A stretch of DNA of 64,000 nt from Bog-473 sp963721585 (GTDB lineage: Bacteria > Actinomycetota > Acidimicrobiia > Acidimicrobiales > RAAP-2), in the NCBI GenBank assembly GCA_963721585.1, contig CAVRJN010000009.1, positions 138,728 to 202,727 of the forward strand, given 5' to 3'. A program made the translations under genes and the position numbers. Below, in pieces: positions 38,143-46,374 of this stretch. The notes beneath the pieces were generated by a model. It worked only from the letters and a program-made list of their open reading frames with translations. It did not search any database and was not told the DNA's origin. Within the stretch, counting starts at the first letter, position 1. Each line of letters starts with the position of its first letter.

Positions 38143-38581
38143 TCACTGCCGCCCGTGCCGTGTCTCGGCCCGTTCTGCCCGCGCGGCGATGGCCTCCACT
38201 TCGACCAGCTGATCGGAATAGCCGAGTGCAGCGACCCCGATCAGGGTCGACAGAGGTTGGCGTGACCCGAAATGGCGATGCACTGCGCCCGGCGCCACCA
38301 GATCGGCGCGATCGCTGCTGGCCCACGTAGACGGCGGACGTGACGACGTCATCGATTCCCGCGCCCGCCGCGTGCAGCGCGCTGCGGAGGTTCGCCATGA
38401 CGGTCTCGGCTTGGGCTGCCACGTCCCCCACCGCCACCGTCGCTCCTGCGTCGTCGAGAGGACACGCAGCCGCGGTGAAGACCAGGATCGGCCGGCTCCC
38501 GGTCTCCGACGCGTACACGTAGGGAACACCTGGTGCGTGGTCGATTGGTGGAGCCTCTTCACGCCGAACCGGATCCGACAT
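38143..38581 (-). CDS. RidA/YjgF family protein with frameshift
   Basis: From ATG 38581 the frame reads GVPYVYASETGSRPILVFTAAACPLDDAG and AETVMANLRSALHAAGAGIDDVVTSAVYV. It then continues one frame over as ASSDRADLVAPGAVHRHFG, ending TLIGVAALGYSDQLVEVEAIAA. One extra base in the three-C run 38322-38324 (plus-strand view) explains it. The conserved RidA Arg, normally in a P-x-R-T-x-V strand, is not evident because the equivalent strand reads QPLSTLIGV, so enamine-deaminase activity is uncertain. In the operon with VOC and ACMSD-like genes it could be a 2-aminomuconate-deaminase-type member. Confidence 0.7.
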
Positions 38582-38607
38582 CGCGCCACAGCCTGACACA
38601 GAGCCCG

Positions 38608-38991
38608 TCAGCCCGGAGGTTCCTCGATCTGCTCCATGAACTCGAGGCGGATGCCACCCGGAGCCTCGACGAAGGCAATGCGCCTGGTACCGAACGTGCC
38701 GCTGACCGTCCGGGGCCCCCAGAGGACGGTGTGGCGCGCCAGCTCGGCGTCGAGATCGTCCACGAAGAGTGCTGGGTGCAGGAACCCTTCATCGGGCAGC
38801 TCGCAGGCGTCCTCGTAGATCGCCTTCGTGAAAAGCGTCAGGGAGAGCACGCCGAGCTGCACGTCGGCCCGGCGCCCGTTCTCCCACGCGACCGGTTCTG
38901 TCACCGCAGCGCCGGCCGCCTCGTACCAGGCGCACGCCTCCTCCAGATCAGTGACCTTGATTGCCAGGTTGGCCAGGCCGGTGACCGGCAT
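38608..38991 (-). CDS. VOC family protein (small, single domain pair)
   Basis: 127 residues from ATG 38991, whose A is shared with the stop of the upstream VOC gene. GLANLAIKVTDLEEACAWYEAAGA opens the first beta-alpha-beta-beta-beta unit; GFLHPALFVDDLDAELARH opens the second; the terminal FVEAPGGIRLEFMEQ has the expected Glu metal ligand. Together with the 164-residue VOC protein it may form a heterodimer, since both are in one translationally coupled unit. Reaction unknown; extradiol dioxygenase-like chemistry would fit the neighbours. Confidence 0.85.
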   Translation of the reverse strand: MPVTGLANLAIKVTDLEEACAWYEAAGAAVTEPVAWENGRRADVQLGVLSLTLFTKAIYEDACELPDEGFLHPALFVDDLDAELARHTVLWGPRTVSGTFGTRRIAFVEAPGGIRLEFMEQIEEPPG

Positions 38992-39485
38992 CAGTGCAGC
39001 GGGGTGCCGTACAGCGAGCCGAGATCCTCGGCGATGAGCTCGAGACGCACGCCGTCGGGGTCCGAGAAATACAACGAGCTCCCGCTTTCGATCTGCGTGG
39101 GGATGCCGGCTACCTCCAAACGGGCGCGCGCGGCGTCCCACTGCGCCTGGTCGACCGAGATGGCGAGGTGGTGGAACCCCCCCAACACCTCGGCGTACGG
39201 CCCAAGGCCGAGATCCGGGAAACCGAAAAACGCAAGAGTGTTGTCGTGGCCGAGGTCGAAGAACAGGTGGGTCGACCCTTTGTAGTCCCGGTTCTCGAAG
39301 AGCTCGACCAGCGGGAAGCCCAGGAGGCCTTGGTAGAAGCGAATGGTCTGCTCGACGTCGGAACAGATCAGTGCCACGTGATGGACCCCGCGTGCCGTTG
39401 ACTTCGGCCGGTCTCCCGGTTCGCGGAGGTAGTCCGCGCGTAGACGCTCCCGCTCCGCGGCCGCCGCCTCCAGGTCCACGGTCAC
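38991..39485 (-). CDS. VOC family protein (extradiol dioxygenase-like)
   Basis: 164 residues from the start codon at 39485 (GTG). An unusual helical N-terminal extension (VDLEAAAAERERLRADYLREPGDRP) precedes the two VOC modules: GVHHVALICSDVEQTIRFYQGLLGFPLVEL and GGFHHLAISVDQAQWDAARARLEVAGI. His in VHHVAL, His in FHHLAI and Glu in VRLELIAED are the probable metal triad of extradiol dioxygenases. The start overlaps the amidohydrolase stop by four bases. Substrate is not determinable. Confidence 0.87.
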   Translation of the reverse strand: MTVDLEAAAAERERLRADYLREPGDRPKSTARGVHHVALICSDVEQTIRFYQGLLGFPLVELFENRDYKGSTHLFFDLGHDNTLAFFGFPDLGLGPYAEVLGGFHHLAISVDQAQWDAARARLEVAGIPTQIESGSSLYFSDPDGVRLELIAEDLGSLYGTPLH

Positions 39486-40633
39486 AGGCCCAGCAGCCAG
39501 GCTGCGTTGGCGCCCAACATGTTGGCCCGGGCCGGTTCCGCCAGCCCGGCCACGGCGCGCCGGGCCTGCGCCATCGGATCGGCCACCCCTTCGGCATGGG
39601 GCCAGTCGCTGCCCAGCATGAACGTGTCGTCGCCGACTTTGGGAACCAGACGGTTCGGCATCTCGTAGGGCAGCGCGGCCACGCGCACCTGACGCAGGAA
39701 GTAGTCGGAGGGTCGATCCGACAACTTGTGGAACGGCTCGCCGTGACGCTGGGTGTAGAAGTCCGATGCCCCGTCAATGTGGAGGAGGAAGCTCGGCACC
39801 CAACTCGCCGTGAGCTCGACCACGCCCACACGAAGGCGGGGGAAGCGCTCCAGCACCCCGGTCAGGATCAGGTTGGCGAGGGCGACCGCAGGTGCCAAAT
39901 AAAGGAAGATCGAGTCGAAAAGTTGCTCGCCCTCCTCGTGCTCACCGGTCAGCCAGGCGGGGTGCAGCGGGCTCTCGAAATCCGAGACGTGAAAGACCGG
40001 CGCAACGCCTTCGTCGCTGAACGCGGCCCAAACCGCGTCGAAGTCGGGGTGCGAGAGGGGTTTCCCGTCAACGGGAGCCGGCGCGATCATCGCCAGGCGC
40101 ACGCCCTGTGCCCGCATGCGCCGGATCTCCTCCACCGCCCAGGTCGGGTCGTGCAACAACACGTGGGCTACCCCGAAAAGCCTGCCATGGCCCTCGCCCT
40201 CGCCGCACACGTCCGCCACGAAGCGGTTGTAGGCCCGTGCGTTGGCCCGTTGTGCGACCCGGTCCGACGCGAGCCGCTGTTCCCACAAGAGGCCGTAATT
40301 CGGGAACAAGACCGCGGCGTCGAGTCCGAACGCATTCAGCGATGTCAGACGGGCACCGGCAAGGCGGTACGAGTCCGGTACCAGTTCCTCGAACGACGCC
40401 GGAGCCCGCTCGCCGCGCAAGCGGCGGAGGCGGTCCTCCCCGATCAGGTTCGAGTGCTCCGGTACAGGGACTTCCAGCGGGGTCAGCCTGTCGCCCCGCC
40501 ACATGAGCCAGGGCCATCCGGCGTCATCGTCGGCGATGGACAGCGCATCAGACCGCCGCGCCGGATCGATGTACTCGGACCAGGTCGTCCTCGACTCGAA
40601 CAGGTGCTGGTCGACGTCGATGGTCTGCAACAT
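39482..40633 (-). CDS. Amidohydrolase 2 family protein (ACMSD-like)
   Basis: 383 residues from ATG 40633, which follows GGGAGGGCATGTG. IDVDQHLFE is the N-terminal metal motif in the D-x-H position, MIAPAPVDGKPLSHPDFDAVW and PVFHVSD the central one, and FMLGSDWPHAEG the C-terminal catalytic Asp motif, as in the 2-amino-3-carboxymuconate-6-semialdehyde decarboxylase group. Members do decarboxylation or hydrolysis of unsaturated acids with one metal. It is the first gene of the amidohydrolase-VOC-VOC-RidA unit. The divergent 100 bp upstream toward pheA is convergent with that gene's end, so the operon promoter lies in 40634-40737. Confidence 0.9.
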   Translation of the reverse strand: MLQTIDVDQHLFESRTTWSEYIDPARRSDALSIADDDAGWPWLMWRGDRLTPLEVPVPEHSNLIGEDRLRRLRGERAPASFEELVPDSYRLAGARLTSLNAFGLDAAVLFPNYGLLWEQRLASDRVAQRANARAYNRFVADVCGEGEGHGRLFGVAHVLLHDPTWAVEEIRRMRAQGVRLAMIAPAPVDGKPLSHPDFDAVWAAFSDEGVAPVFHVSDFESPLHPAWLTGEHEEGEQLFDSIFLYLAPAVALANLILTGVLERFPRLRVGVVELTASWVPSFLLHIDGASDFYTQRHGEPFHKLSDRPSDYFLRQVRVAALPYEMPNRLVPKVGDDTFMLGSDWPHAEGVADPMAQARRAVAGLAEPARANMLGANAAWLLGL

Positions 40634-40737
40634 CACATGCCCTCCCACGCGCAGAGTACCAGTGGTCGCTCTCACACGTCATGCCCCCGTTGAACGTTGT
40701 CGGGCGCCGTAGGGCGCACCCAAGACAGACCCGCGAC

Positions 40738-41673
40738 CTACTCGATGCAGCCGCGGATCTCGCGCAGCCAGTCGTCCGCGGCCTCCCATGCCGCGTCGGC
40801 CCGGCGCCGCTGTTCCGGGGCGAGGACCCCGGCGGCCGGATACGAACCGAGGAATTTCACGCCGGCCAAGCCGACATGGAGGTCCCGGAGGCAATCCGCG
40901 ACAATCTCGTCGCCCACATGGCCCGACAAGTCGATGACGAAACAGTAGTCACCAAGCGCCTGCTTCGTCGGGCGGGACTCCAATTTGGTCAGGTTGATGT
41001 TGCGCGCGGCGAATTGCCCGAGAATGCCGTGCAGGCTCCCCGGATGGTCGGCCCGTTGGAAGCAGACGATGCTCGTCTTGTCGTGTCCCGTGGCCGCCGG
41101 GACGCTGGTCGGGGCGACGAGGACGAACCGGGTCTGGTTTTCCGGGTGGTCCTCAACGTCCTCTGCCAGGATCACCAGGCCGTACCGCTCAGCAGCCAGC
41201 CTCGGCGCGATGGCCGCTTCTCCTGCGCCCCCGGACTCGCCCAGAACCCGTGCCGCATCCGCCGTGGAGTTGGCTGCCCGTTGTTCGGTCCCGGGGGGCA
41301 GCGCCCGAGCCAGATACTTCTGGCACTGGGCCAGCGCGTGGGGGTAAGAGGACACCGCATGGATGTCGGCGAGCCCGGTACCCGGACGAGCCATGAGGTG
41401 GAGGTGGATGTCCATGACGACTTCTCGCTGAATGTGCAGGTCGACGTCGTGAATCAGGCCATCGATGGTTGCACTGACCGTCCCCTCGATCCCGTTCTCA
41501 ATGGGCACGAAGCCGAGGTCCACCTCACCCCCGGCGACAGCCTCGAGGACCGCCGAGATCGAGGGGAGCGCCCTCAGGTCCGCCCGCGCCAGGTCGCGCT
41601 GGGTCAGGAGGGCTTCCTGCGTGAAGGTCGCCTCGGGGCCGAAATAGGCCACGGATGTCGCAGGTGGGTTCAC
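40738..41673 (-). CDS. pheA: Prephenate dehydratase
   Basis: 311 residues from GTG 41673. The PDT domain shows VAYFGPEATFTQEAL, VPIENGIEGTVSATIDGL and the catalytic NQTRFVLV; the C-terminal ACT domain shows TSIVCFQRADHPGSLHGILGQFAARNINLTKLESRPTK, including the Phe-binding ESRP, and GDYCFVIDLSGH. It converts prephenate to phenylpyruvate in phenylalanine synthesis and should be feedback-inhibited by phenylalanine. A TATCCT box 8 nt upstream of the GTG suggests a leaderless mRNA. Confidence 0.96.
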   Translation of the reverse strand: MNPPATSVAYFGPEATFTQEALLTQRDLARADLRALPSISAVLEAVAGGEVDLGFVPIENGIEGTVSATIDGLIHDVDLHIQREVVMDIHLHLMARPGTGLADIHAVSSYPHALAQCQKYLARALPPGTEQRAANSTADAARVLGESGGAGEAAIAPRLAAERYGLVILAEDVEDHPENQTRFVLVAPTSVPAATGHDKTSIVCFQRADHPGSLHGILGQFAARNINLTKLESRPTKQALGDYCFVIDLSGHVGDEIVADCLRDLHVGLAGVKFLGSYPAAGVLAPEQRRRADAAWEAADDWLREIRGCIE

Positions 41674-41681
41674 AGTTGGGC

Positions 41682-41687
41682 AGGATA
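41682..41687 (-). promoter_or_regulatory. Probable -10 box of a leaderless pheA transcript
   Basis: Minus-strand TATCCT ends 8 nt before the GTG start of pheA, the spacing expected when transcription begins at the start codon. No Shine-Dalgarno precedes the GTG. A -35 element is not evident. Confidence 0.5.
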
Positions 41688-41696
41688 GAGCAGCTC

Positions 41697-42458
41697 ATGG
41701 ATGCTTCCTCGCTCCGTACCCTGATCGACGACGTCGCGGCCGGACGCTGCTCGCCTGACGACGCTGTCCGGCAGCTGCGCCGCCTCCCCTACTCGGACCT
41801 GGGGTTCGCCCGGGTGGATCATCACCGCGACCTGCGCCTCGGCATACCCGAAGCGGTCTACGGCCCCGGCAAGACTCCCGAACACTGTGCGGCCGTCGTC
41901 GAAGAGCTCCTCTCGCAGACCGATGGTCCAGTGCTGCTCACCCGAGCGACCGAGTCGCAGGTGAAAGCGGTCACTGCTGCTGCCGCGGCGCGCGGCTTCA
42001 GCCAGGCCGACGTCGCCGAGAACGGCTCTCTCTCGACGGTGGTCTTCCGCCCTGCACCATCCAGGGCCGGCACCGTCGTCGTCATCACCGCCGGGACGGC
42101 CGATCTTCCCGTAGCCATCGAATGTATGGCGGTGCTGGGCTCGCTTGGTTTCGAGCCCACCCAGCTCACCGACTGCGGCGTCGCCGGACTGCACCGACTC
42201 TTGGCGGAGCTCGACACCCTCGCTATGGCGGACGCGGTCGTGGTCATCGCCGGCATGGAGGGCGCTCTGGCCAGTGTGGTGGGCGGCCTCACGCCGGCGC
42301 CCGTCGTCGCTGTGCCCACGAGCACGGGATACGGCGCCGCACTCGAGGGCGTGACCGCGCTGCTGGGCATGCTCTCCGCCTGCTCCTCCGGCATCACGGT
42401 CGTCGGCATCGACAACGGCTACGGCGCCGCCTGCGCGATCGCCCGGGTCCTGCCATGA
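41697..42458 (+). CDS. larB: Pyridinium-3,5-biscarboxylic acid mononucleotide synthase LarB
   Basis: 253 residues from ATG 41697. The PurE-like C-terminal domain is clear: VVVITAGTADLPVAIECMAVLGSLG, TDCGVAGLHRLLAELDTLAMADAVVVIAGMEGALASVVGGL, TSTGYGAALEGVTALLGML, GIDNGYGAACAIARVL. The N-terminal FARVDHHRDLRLGIPEAVYGPGKT is the LarB-specific part. LarB carboxylates and hydrolyses nicotinic acid adenine dinucleotide to start nickel-pincer nucleotide (NPN) synthesis. It is divergent from pheA with 23 bp between starts, and its stop overlaps larC (ATGA). Confidence 0.95.
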   Translation: MDASSLRTLIDDVAAGRCSPDDAVRQLRRLPYSDLGFARVDHHRDLRLGIPEAVYGPGKTPEHCAAVVEELLSQTDGPVLLTRATESQVKAVTAAAAARGFSQADVAENGSLSTVVFRPAPSRAGTVVVITAGTADLPVAIECMAVLGSLGFEPTQLTDCGVAGLHRLLAELDTLAMADAVVVIAGMEGALASVVGGLTPAPVVAVPTSTGYGAALEGVTALLGMLSACSSGITVVGIDNGYGAACAIARVLP

Positions 42459-43673
42459 CACCACCCGCCTCGAACTCCTCCACGCTGGCCTGGTTCCACT
42501 GCTTCGCGGGCATCGCGGGGGATATGGCATTGGGATCGCTCGTCGACGCGGGGGCCGACATGGACGAGGTCCGCGCACTGCTCAACCGACTTTCGCTTCC
42601 GGGCTGGCACCTCGATTTCGAGGGCGACATGCGGGGCGGGATCGCCTGCACTCGTGCCCTCGTCGGTGGCGACGACGTGGTGGTTCGCACCCACGGGGTG
42701 ATCGCGGCCCTCATCGAAGATGCCGCGCTGCCTCCACGGGTGGCGGCGCGCGCCCAAGCGGTCTTCCACAAGCTGGCCTCGGTCGAGTCCGCCTTGCATC
42801 GACGCCCCATCGACCAGGTCCACTTCCACGAGGTCGGCGGGCACGACGCCATCATCGACGTCGTCGGGACCGCCGCCGCGCTCGAGGTGCTCGGCGTCGA
42901 CGAAGTGTCCGCCTCCGCGGTCGCAACGGGAATGGGGATGGTGCGCAGCGCGCATGGCCGCTTGCCGAATCCGGCGCCGGCGACGATCCGCCTACTCGAA
43001 GGGATCCCGTCCTACGGACGTGACGTCTCCCTTGAGCTCACGACACCCACCGGTGCTGCGTTGCTCGCCGCGCTGTCGACGTCCTTCGGCCCCCTCCCCG
43101 ACATGACGGTCACGGCCTCGGGCTTCGGGGGGGGCGCCGGTGAGATGGAGGACCTGCCCAACTGCACCCAGGTTGTGATCGGTCGGCGCGTCGATCGGCC
43201 GCCCGTGGGGCCGGGGCAGGGCGCACTGCTGCTCGAGACGAGCCTCGACGACGTCACGGGCGAGCAGCTGGGTCTCGCCATCGCCGGCGCGCTCGAAGCC
43301 GGGGCGCTGGACGCGTGGGTGAGCCCGGTCACCATGAAGAAGGGCCGTCCCGGCCACGTCCTCCACGTCCTGACCGACGCCACGCTTGTCGAAGTGCAGC
43401 GCGCTCGAGATCCAGCGGGTGACCGGAACGATGGGGATCCGCGCCACCGCCGTGGAGCGTTGGCCGGCCGCCCGCGAGCTCGGACAGGTCACGGTCGACG
43501 GCATCACGATCCGGATGAAGGTCATCAGGGGACGGGCGAAGCCGGAGTTCGACGACGTGGCGCTGGCTGCCGCCAAGACGGGGGCCCCACCCCACGAGGT
43601 GGCCAGCCGGGCCGAGGAGGCCTGGCGTGCTGCCCGTCGCCCGACCGCAGGTCCGGAGGATCCGTCAGCCTGA
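42455..43673 (+). CDS. larC: Nickel-insertion protein LarC, interrupted by a frameshift
   Basis: ATG 42455 opens LAWFHCFAGIAGDMALGSLVDAGADMDEV, the LarC N-terminal signature, followed by HFHEVGGHDAIIDVVG, a short His-containing metal segment, and ETSLDDVTGEQLG. After TLVEV (~43395) the LarC C-terminal domain continues one frame forward as SALEIQRVTGTMGIRATAVERWPAARE, ending with TGA 43671-43673. The whole is ~405 residues, normal for LarC, which inserts nickel into the pincer cofactor using CTP. In Lactobacillus plantarum larC is read through a programmed frameshift; here no obvious slippery run is present at GTC GAA GTG CAG C, so a sequencing indel is equally possible. Confidence 0.85.
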
Positions 43674-45043
43674 TGGCGAGCCAGATGTTCCACTACGACG
43701 AGGCCATGACCGACCTCGTCCTGGCGGCGTGCCGGGAACGGCTGTCCATGGATCCGGTGGCCCTCGACTTCGGCGGCCTCGTGGAGTCACTGGACGCCGA
43801 ATTGGCAGGCCTCATGCGGCCCGAGGGAAACGACGCTGGCAAGGTGCTGAAGTTGTTCGTCGACAAGCTGTCGACCGCCGTGGTCTCGTGCGACAGCCCC
43901 CGCTTCTTATCGTTCATCCCGGCCGCGCCCACCAAGGCATCCCTGCTCTTCGACATGTTCATCTCCTGCTCGTCGCTCCACGGCACGTCCTGGCTCGAAG
44001 CGGCCGGCGTCGTCGTAGCCGAGAACCAGGCCCTGGGGGTGCTGGCGGCACAAGCCGGCCTCCCCGAGGAAGCCGGGGGCTGCTTCGTGGCCGGCGGATC
44101 AGCAGGCAACCTGTCGGCCCTCATGGTGGCCCGCGACACGGCTGAGCACCGGCGCCATGCCGCCGCACCGTTGCGTCCGCTCGTTGCCCTGAGTGAGGAC
44201 GCGCACTCGTCGGTGGGCAAGGCCCTCCACGTGCTGGGGGTCGGCTCGCTCACCGTGGCGACGCGCGACCATCGCCTGACCGGCTCCGCGCTGCGGTCCG
44301 CGCTGCGTGAGGACCCCCGCCGTGCCGACGTCATCGGCGTTGTCGCCACGGCGGGGACGACCAACGCCGGCATCGTGGACGACCTCGCCGGCGTGGCCGA
44401 CGTCGCCGCCGAGCACTCCCTGTGGTTCCACATCGACGGGGCCTACGGCGGTGCGGCAGCGCTCTTCGCGCCGTCCGTGCGGGCCCAATTCGCCGGGTTC
44501 GAACGGGCCGACTCTTTCATCGTCGATCCCCATAAGTGGCTCTTCGCACCCTTCGACTGCGCCGCGCTGGTCTACCGCCAGCCCAACCTGGCCAAAGCGG
44601 TCCACACCCAGGATGCCCAGTACCTCGAGGTGCTCCACAGCGAGAACCCCGAGGAATGGAACCCGAGCGACTACGCCTTCCACCTCACGCGCCGCGCCCG
44701 AGGGCTGCCGCTGTGGTTCTCCATGGCGGTCAACGGGCTCGACGCCTATCGCGAGGGTGTCGAGACGGGTCTGTCCATGGCCCAGCGTGCGGCCGAGAGA
44801 GTGTCCGAATCACCCCATGTGGAGCTGGTGCGCGACCCCGGGCTCTCCATCGTCCTGTTCCGGCGGCCCGGATGGGACAAGGCAGATTACGAGGCCTGGT
44901 CGGCCGCCCTGCTGCACGCGCAGACCGGCTTCGTCACACCGACCACTTGGGAAGGCGAGACGGTGGCCCGCTTCGCATTCCTCCACCCCAACACGACCCT
45001 CGAGATGGTCGACGAGATCCTCGATTCAATGGTCGACGCGTGA
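43673..45043 (+). CDS. Group II PLP-dependent amino-acid decarboxylase
   Basis: 456 residues from ATG 43673, overlapping the larC stop (TGATG) with GGAGGA 12 bp upstream. FLSFIPAAPTKASLLFDMF, GGSAGNLSALMVARD, WFHIDGAYGGAAALFAP (Asp255) and IVDPHKWLFAPFDCAALV with PLP Lys288 identify the glutamate/aromatic-L-amino-acid decarboxylase family; the sequence is closer to the aromatic type, including sibling phenylacetaldehyde synthases. Substrate unassigned. Its place after larBC may be fortuitous, but the translational overlap implies cotranscription. Confidence 0.92.
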   Translation: MASQMFHYDEAMTDLVLAACRERLSMDPVALDFGGLVESLDAELAGLMRPEGNDAGKVLKLFVDKLSTAVVSCDSPRFLSFIPAAPTKASLLFDMFISCSSLHGTSWLEAAGVVVAENQALGVLAAQAGLPEEAGGCFVAGGSAGNLSALMVARDTAEHRRHAAAPLRPLVALSEDAHSSVGKALHVLGVGSLTVATRDHRLTGSALRSALREDPRRADVIGVVATAGTTNAGIVDDLAGVADVAAEHSLWFHIDGAYGGAAALFAPSVRAQFAGFERADSFIVDPHKWLFAPFDCAALVYRQPNLAKAVHTQDAQYLEVLHSENPEEWNPSDYAFHLTRRARGLPLWFSMAVNGLDAYREGVETGLSMAQRAAERVSESPHVELVRDPGLSIVLFRRPGWDKADYEAWSAALLHAQTGFVTPTTWEGETVARFAFLHPNTTLEMVDEILDSMVDA

Positions 45044-45668
45044 CCAGGCGCGTTCCAACAGGATGCGCAGCGTCTCAACGTCCTGGGCGCCTGGTACCGG
45101 CCATGCGCCGCCGATGAGGAGGTAGGGAACGCCCGTCACATCGAGCTCCGCTGCGGTCGCCTCGTCCGCCCGTACTTCGCCAGCGTAGGCCGTGCCCCCG
45201 AGCACCTCCTCCGTGATGTGTTCGTGGAGCCCAACGGAGTGGGCCACGTGTCGCAGGACGTCGTGATCGGAGAGCTGACGCCCCTCGCCGAAGTGCGCCG
45301 CGAACAGACGCCGCACCAAGGCTCCCTCCCACTCGGTGCCGCGGGCGGCCTGAGTGAGGCGGTGTGCGTCGAAGGTGTTGCCCAGACGGACACGCTCGAA
45401 GTCGAAAGTAAAGCCCACCTCCTCACCGAGAGCGGTCAGCTGCGCGTGACCGGCTCGTACCTGCTCGGGCCGCATGCCGTACTTTCGGGCAACGGCCTCC
45501 TCGGCGGTACAGGCGCTCGAGGCGGGGGCGTGCCGATCCAACTCGAAGGATCGGTGGACCACCGTGACGTCCTCCCCGTGCTCGAAGTCACTCGAGCGCG
45601 ACACTGAGCCTGGCCAACCCGAGCGCACACCATGGGCACGCGTAATCCGACCACACGTCAATGTGCAT
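45026..45668 (-). CDS. DsbA family FrnE-like oxidoreductase with N-terminal frameshift
   Basis: ATG 45668 begins MHIDVWSDYACPWCALG, the FrnE-type thioredoxin-fold start with the CPWC active site, and runs to LARLSVALE before a stop. The body continues one frame over as DFEHGEDVTVVHRSFELDRHAP to VTGVPYLLIGGAWPVPGAQ (cis-Pro loop VPYLL). The shift is at GAGTGACTTC (45588-45592 in plus coordinates). The complete protein would be ~213 residues, the usual size. FrnE-like proteins are cytosolic 2-hydroxychromene-isomerase-like oxidoreductases. The 3' end overlaps the convergent decarboxylase by 18 bp. Confidence 0.82.
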
Positions 45669-45703
45669 GCACCGTTCACCCTATGGCCGCCAACACGACA
45701 CTC

Positions 45704-46261
45704 CTACGCCCAGTCCCGTGCCGGCCACCCTTCGGCCGCGGCCATGAGGGTCCAGCACGTTGCGCCGTCGATGGACTCACGGATGATGTCGGCGTGTCCG
45801 GCGTGTCGAGCCGTCTCCTCAATGAGGTGGAGCAGGACCCAGCGGGCCGTCCAGACGATGCCGCCCGGTATCCACGGCACCAGGTCGGTCGTTGGAGGTA
45901 ACGGGGCTGCGAGGTCCTCCAGCGCGCCGACCACCTTCTCGGTCAGCCTGGCCTGGTCGTCGGCCAGCGCGATCACATCCTCGACGGTCTCCCCTTTTGT
46001 CAGCCGGAATCCGTCGGCCCAGTCGTCGTAGGGCACGAACACGCCAGTGTCGCCGGTGGTCAGGAAGGTGGTCCAGGCCCGCTCCACCAGCGCCGCGTGC
46101 TTCATGAGGCCGACCAGGCTCAGTTCGCTGACCGTCGGGCGGGCAGATGCCTGGTCCTGGTCCAGGCCATGGGCGGCGTAGCGCAGGGCGTCGCGCTGCT
46201 GGCCGAGGAAGCCGAGGAGTACCTCGCGCTCGTCGACGAGGGGGGCTACGAGTCCAGGCAT
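45704..46261 (-). CDS. DinB family protein (DUF664)
   Basis: 185 residues from ATG 46261 behind GGGAACGGAGATGACGAC. Four-helix bundle with EREVLLGFLGQQRDALRYAAHGL, VGLMKHAALVERAWT (His ligand), and WVLLHLIEETARHAGHADIIRESIDG (H-x3-H type metal site). These are the hallmark metal-binding helices of DUF664/DinB proteins, several of which are mycothiol- or bacillithiol-dependent enzymes. Divergent from a WYL regulator, which is the likely controller. Confidence 0.9.
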   Translation of the reverse strand: MPGLVAPLVDEREVLLGFLGQQRDALRYAAHGLDQDQASARPTVSELSLVGLMKHAALVERAWTTFLTTGDTGVFVPYDDWADGFRLTKGETVEDVIALADDQARLTEKVVGALEDLAAPLPPTTDLVPWIPGGIVWTARWVLLHLIEETARHAGHADIIRESIDGATCWTLMAAAEGWPARDWA

Positions 46262-46374
46262 GTCGTCATCTCCGTTCCCGCCGGGTGCTCACCGGCGCTC
46301 TTTGTGGGCTGAGGGTCCATGGTGCGCTCCGAAACTGGCCATCTCTTGGCCACTTTCCTTGGCAAACTGGTCCG
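46262..46374. promoter_or_regulatory. Divergent promoter region between DinB and WYL regulator
   Basis: The 113 bp contain related words TGGCCATCTCTTGGCCA (46337-46353) and TTGGCAAACTGG (46360-46371), with TTGGCCA and TTGGCAA about 15 bp apart. Such spaced half-sites are plausible operators for the adjacent helix-turn-helix WYL protein. No clear -35/-10 pair is visible. Confidence 0.35.

Noticed and set aside
42455..45043. One continuous frame joining larC to the PLP decarboxylase
   Set aside because: Between ~43400 and ~43660 this frame is Arg/Gly-rich shadow while the +1 frame carries the conserved LarC C-terminus; the decarboxylase has its own ATG and ribosome-binding site.
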